From assembly GCA_949448405.1 (NCBI GenBank), contig CASTFX010000090.1:1-5452 (forward strand): a stretch of DNA of 5,452 nt. The letters run 5' to 3'. The position numbers and the translations under genes are program-made. The notes under the pieces were generated by a model, which did no database searches, was not told the DNA's origin, and worked only from the letters and a program-made list of their open reading frames with translations. This document shows positions 5,440-5,452 of the stretch, one piece after another. Each line of letters begins with the position of its first letter. Within the stretch, counting starts at the first letter, position 1. This DNA is from an uncultured Clostridia bacterium (GTDB lineage: Bacteria; Bacillota; Clostridia; TANB77; CAG-508).

Positions 5440-5452
5440 TTAATGGAAGAAG
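5388..5452. repeat. Perfect 20-bp inverted repeat at the right edge
   Basis: Positions 5388-5407 and 5433-5452 are exact reverse complements of each other, separated by 25 bp, and the outer arm ends at the last base of the window. The inner arm is normal PgeF coding sequence (IILMEEG); the outer arm adds a stop in that frame. A fold-back chimera or assembly artefact at a contig end is the simplest reading. A true inversion or hairpin is possible. Confidence 0.85.

Overview
The window is AT-rich with dense leftward coding. Codon choice (AAA, GAA, ATA, TTA) and the gene families present suggest a low-GC Clostridia-type Firmicute, possibly Peptostreptococcaceae. That placement is inferred from composition and protein style; there is no marker gene.

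Left part (1-862): a small Cro/C1-type regulator (220-435, +) lies behind a compact control region. Three copies of a GCATTC-N4-GAATGC operator sit there, with a near-consensus sigma-70 promoter firing leftward out of the window. One operator exactly fills that promoter's spacer. Further left is a 20-bp direct repeat around a small palindrome. Downstream of the regulator is a gene-free stretch (436-919). It holds a good promoter, then about 190 bp of unusually GC-rich, asparagine-codon-loaded sequence, then a hairpin and a strong rho-independent terminator. The Asn-rich block looks like a template or variable repeat of a diversity-generating retroelement (DGR), or a relic of its target gene. 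No reverse transcriptase is present in the window.

Right part (870-5452): one leftward operon, read from right to left. It contains the C-terminal end of a PgeF/YfiH-type peptidoglycan-editing factor; a 509-aa unrecognised protein with pentapeptide-like segments and seven degenerate 28-29-residue helical repeats; an S66 LD-carboxypeptidase; a family-4 iron-sulfur uracil-DNA glycosylase; and a GltD-like FAD/Fe-S NAD(P)H oxidoreductase. It ends at a rho-independent terminator at 870-901 facing the rightward terminator at 833-862. Gaps are 13, 38, 10 and 32 bp, so co-transcription is likely. Two members, PgeF and the LD-carboxypeptidase, act on peptidoglycan precursors or muropeptides. The others have no obvious shared pathway.

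The carboxypeptidase and the glycosylase are each broken by a single extra base. In both cases it is a C inserted just before GG on the coding strand, and removing it restores a full-length family member. They are either very recent pseudogenes or consensus errors. The right edge is a perfect 20-bp inverted repeat that puts a stop into the PgeF frame, which looks like a fold-back at a contig end.
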